From Piscirickettsiaceae bacterium (GTDB lineage: Bacteria > Pseudomonadota > Gammaproteobacteria > Thiomicrospirales > Thiomicrospiraceae), in contig JAASTL010000029.1 of assembly GCA_021767305.1 (NCBI GenBank), positions 1 to 7,633 of the forward strand: 7,633 nucleotides of DNA, in the 5' to 3' direction. Shown here piece after piece: positions 6,718 to 7,633 of the stretch. The number at the start of each line of letters is the position of its first letter. Position 1 is the first letter of the stretch. The position numbers were made by a program, and so were the translations under genes. The notes under the pieces were generated by a model. The model had not been told where the DNA came from. It ran no database searches and saw only the letters and a program-made list of their open reading frames with translations.

Positions 6718-6739
6718 TTGCTTAATTATCAATAGATGT

Positions 6740-6767
6740 AAAAAAAGGGGGTTTTTAAACCCCCTTT
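6740..6767 (-). terminator. Rho-independent terminator of the cso operon
   Basis: AAAGGGGGTTT (6744-6754) and AAACCCCCTTT (6757-6767) pair perfectly over eleven bases with a two-base centre. On the minus strand the hairpin runs directly into seven T residues (complement of 6740-6746). It starts 16 bases past the stop of the McdB-like gene, so it ends the upstream unit and isolates it from the transporter unit. The plus-strand exit lacks a comparable T tract. Confidence 0.9.
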
Positions 6768-6783
6768 CTATAAAAAACAAAAA

Positions 6784-7023
6784 TTAGTCAGGCCAAACTC
6801 GACGTCTTGGCAAGGTACTAACTTTATCAGCAATATGACCTGAAGCATTACGAGGTGTCGTGGTGGACTTTTTCGCTGCTGTCGATTTAGTTGCTGTTGT
6901 TTTCGACGCAGTCTTAACTGTTTGCTGAGTCGATTTAGCTGCAGGCTTTTTTGAAGCTGCAGTGGTTGCAGATTTTGTCTGCGAATTAGCTGTACTAGTC
7001 GTACTAGTTGTATTAGTAGCCAC
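6784..7023 (-). CDS. Disordered basic protein, probable alpha-type McdB (carboxysome positioning)
   Basis: This encodes 79 residues from a GTG at 7023. That start is chosen because TAAGGAG (plus 7030-7036) lies just upstream and includes the stop of acRAF; a longer frame beginning at 7071 would lie inside acRAF. Residues 1-55 are nearly all Thr, Ala, Ser, Lys, Gln and Asn with no hydrophobic core, indicating a fully disordered, positively charged chain. The C-terminal 20 residues differ (SGHIADKVSTLPRRRVWPD), with a Trp three residues from the end. Alpha-McdB proteins are short, disordered, encoded next to acRAF in cso operons, and carry an invariant tryptophan near the C-terminus needed for carboxysome association. 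All of these match. With the ParA-type ATPase McdA, McdB spaces carboxysomes over the nucleoid; no mcdA is seen here. A histone H1-like DNA-binding protein is the alternative. The gene is the last before the terminator. Confidence 0.65.
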   Translation of the reverse strand: MATNTTSTTSTANSQTKSATTAASKKPAAKSTQQTVKTASKTTATKSTAAKKSTTTPRNASGHIADKVSTLPRRRVWPD

Positions 7024-7029
7024 GCTTAA

Positions 7030-7036
7030 CTCCTTA
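7030..7036 (-). promoter_or_regulatory. Ribosome binding site deciding the GTG start of the McdB-like gene
   Basis: TAAGGAG on the minus strand overlaps the acRAF stop codon TAA (7034-7036) and sits six bases before GTG at 7023. It fixes the start of the 79-residue protein and suggests translational coupling with acRAF. Confidence 0.75.
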
Positions 7037-7294
7037 AGACGGGTTAGTAACACGATGGAAACATTCATCAATACCTTCAGCTAAAGCAGTATCAACCTCT
7101 CGTAAATCATCTTCTGTAGAGTAGATGATTGCCGAAACGTGGGTACGACCAAAGCTTAGGTTAGGATGATGATCCAGCTTTTCAGCTACATCGGCCAGCT
7201 CATCTAAAAATTCGCGAAGAGTTTCATAATCATCAAACTCGTAGCGTGCTTCTAGACTTGCCGGTTTCTTTTTCTGTTTCCATCGTGAATTCAC
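7034..7294 (-). CDS. acRAF, alpha-carboxysome RuBisCO assembly factor (pterin dehydratase-like)
   Basis: This encodes 86 residues from a GTG at 7294, which overlaps the stop of the ferritin-like gene as GTGA and has AGGAG six bases upstream. The fold is that of pterin-4a-carbinolamine dehydratase: a basic N-terminus (SRWKQKKKPAS), the strand-helix RYEFDDYETLREFLDELADV, then KLDHHPNLSFGRTHVSAII and a final helix VDTALAEGIDECF. In the true dehydratase HHP is followed by an aromatic and a third catalytic His. Here those positions are Arg (R50) and Thr (T60), so dehydratase activity is unlikely. This matches acRAF proteins of cso operons, which act in form I RuBisCO assembly. The next gene downstream starts 10 bases after its stop, so all are cotranscribed. 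The operon position supports the assignment strongly. Confidence 0.9.
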   Translation of the reverse strand: MNSRWKQKKKPASLEARYEFDDYETLREFLDELADVAEKLDHHPNLSFGRTHVSAIIYSTEDDLREVDTALAEGIDECFHRVTNPS

Positions 7295-7633
7295 ACAAAG
7301 CTCCTATGAGGCTGTTGTGCTTGAGTTAGAGTCTGATAATACTCTTCAATCCAAGAGTTGACTCTAGCAAGTTGTGCTTGCTCTTCTTCAAGCAGCCTAC
7401 TAAAGAGAGCATAATCCTCTTTAGCACCGAAGTTAGCACAGTATTGTGAAGCTTCTGCGTATAACTGGATCAAAGCGATTTCACGCTCTTCGCAGCTACG
7501 TAGTGCTTCAATTACATTACCGGTAGGAGTCGCAGGACGTAATACGCTACCTGATGGTAACGCACCCTGTGAAACCATACGGTCGGTAATTAAATTAGCG
7601 TGCTGAAACTCTTCATTTGCCAAGGTAATAAAA
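7291..7633 (-). CDS. Carboxysome-operon ferritin-like (bacterioferritin-like) protein, 5' end outside window
   Basis: The frame is open to the window edge, so the N-terminus is missing; 113 full codons precede the stop. Two long helices remain. The first carries the ferritin ExxH motif in NEEFQHANLITDRM. Next is a Gly/Pro loop, then EALRSCEEREIALIQLYAEA with the central glutamate, and the last helix reads FSRLLEEEQAQLARVNSWIEEYY. In bacterioferritins the last helix holds a second ExxH. Here the aligned position is Gln (EQAQ), so the di-iron site may be altered or incomplete. Genes of this type sit directly upstream of acRAF in alpha-carboxysome operons and are usually annotated as bacterioferritin. 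Their role in carboxysomes is not established; iron storage or redox control are guesses. Its stop overlaps the acRAF start. Confidence 0.8.
   Translation of the reverse strand, partial: FITLANEEFQHANLITDRMVSQGALPSGSVLRPATPTGNVIEALRSCEEREIALIQLYAEASQYCANFGAKEDYALFSRLLEEEQAQLARVNSWIEEYYQTLTQAQQPHRSFV

Larger units (their letters stand above)
6471..6739 (-). promoter_or_regulatory. Leader/promoter region of the sulP-rdgB-csoS1D unit
   Basis: No gene is present in this 269-base AT-rich stretch. A possible -10 box TATTAT (plus 6576-6581) lies just downstream of a perfect 12-base palindrome, ATCCATATGGAT (6601-6612), which would be centred near -38; no -35 box is recognisable. Direct repeats AATCGACT occur at 6521-6528 and 6552-6559, 31 bases apart (about three helical turns). 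Further upstream are an ATAGA-type inverted repeat and the ATTGATAAT (6677-6685) / ATTATCAAT (6725-6733) pair. Together these suggest a regulated, activator-dependent promoter. Each element is seen; their function is inferred. Confidence 0.45.

Noticed and set aside
6677..6733. FNR/Anr box from the TTGAT sequences in the transporter leader
   Set aside because: Only half sites are present; the required TTGAT-N4-ATCAA spacing is not found.
7024..7071. Upstream extension of the McdB-like protein starting at 7071
   Set aside because: It would overlap acRAF by 38 bases and adds a hydrophobic segment not matching the rest. The GTG at 7023 has a strong ribosome binding site.
7621..7623. TTG at 7623 as the start of the ferritin-like gene
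   Set aside because: The frame stays open to the window edge, and the ExxH motif would be too close to the N-terminus for a ferritin-type helix. The gene is simply truncated by the window.

Overview
The window looks like the downstream end of an alpha-carboxysome (cso) locus from a chemolithoautotrophic gammaproteobacterium. The best guess is the sulfur-oxidising Thiomicrospira / Thiomicrorhabdus / Hydrogenovibrio group. This rests on the gene set (carboxysome ferritin-like protein, acRAF, CsoS1D, SulP transporter, CbbR-like regulator) and the moderately AT-rich DNA; no rRNA or other taxonomic marker is present. All ten recognisable genes lie on the minus strand, so transcription runs from high to low coordinates.

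7633 to 6740 is the tail of the main cso operon. It holds a ferritin-like protein whose start is outside the window, then acRAF (a pterin-dehydratase-fold RuBisCO assembly factor that has lost catalytic positions), then a 79-residue disordered Thr/Ala/Ser/Lys-rich protein ending in RVWPD. The last is probably an alpha-type McdB carboxysome-positioning protein, with no McdA partner in the window. The genes overlap or nearly abut, and a strong intrinsic terminator closes the unit.

6739 to 3877 is a second unit. A roughly 270-base leader with several symmetric sequence elements precedes a SulP-family transporter without a STAS domain (probably bicarbonate uptake), an RdgB-type XTP/dITP pyrophosphatase, and CsoS1D, the gated tandem-domain shell protein. 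The pyrophosphatase and CsoS1D genes overlap by ATGA. The unit would supply inorganic carbon to the cytoplasm and a metabolite gate to the shell.

3876 to 2550 holds a LysR-type regulator, probably CbbR, behind an extended -10 promoter, followed by a small two-helix membrane protein.

2549 to 1 looks unrelated to carbon fixation. A promoter inside a perfect 9-base inverted repeat precedes a 713-residue Tat-signal lipoprotein. Its C-terminal region switches from seven aromatic 11-residue repeats to nine 7-residue repeats. Its stop overlaps the start of a secreted LolA-like protein that runs off the window. This pair is the least explained and probably the most novel part. No RNA genes, CRISPR arrays or insertion sequences were seen.
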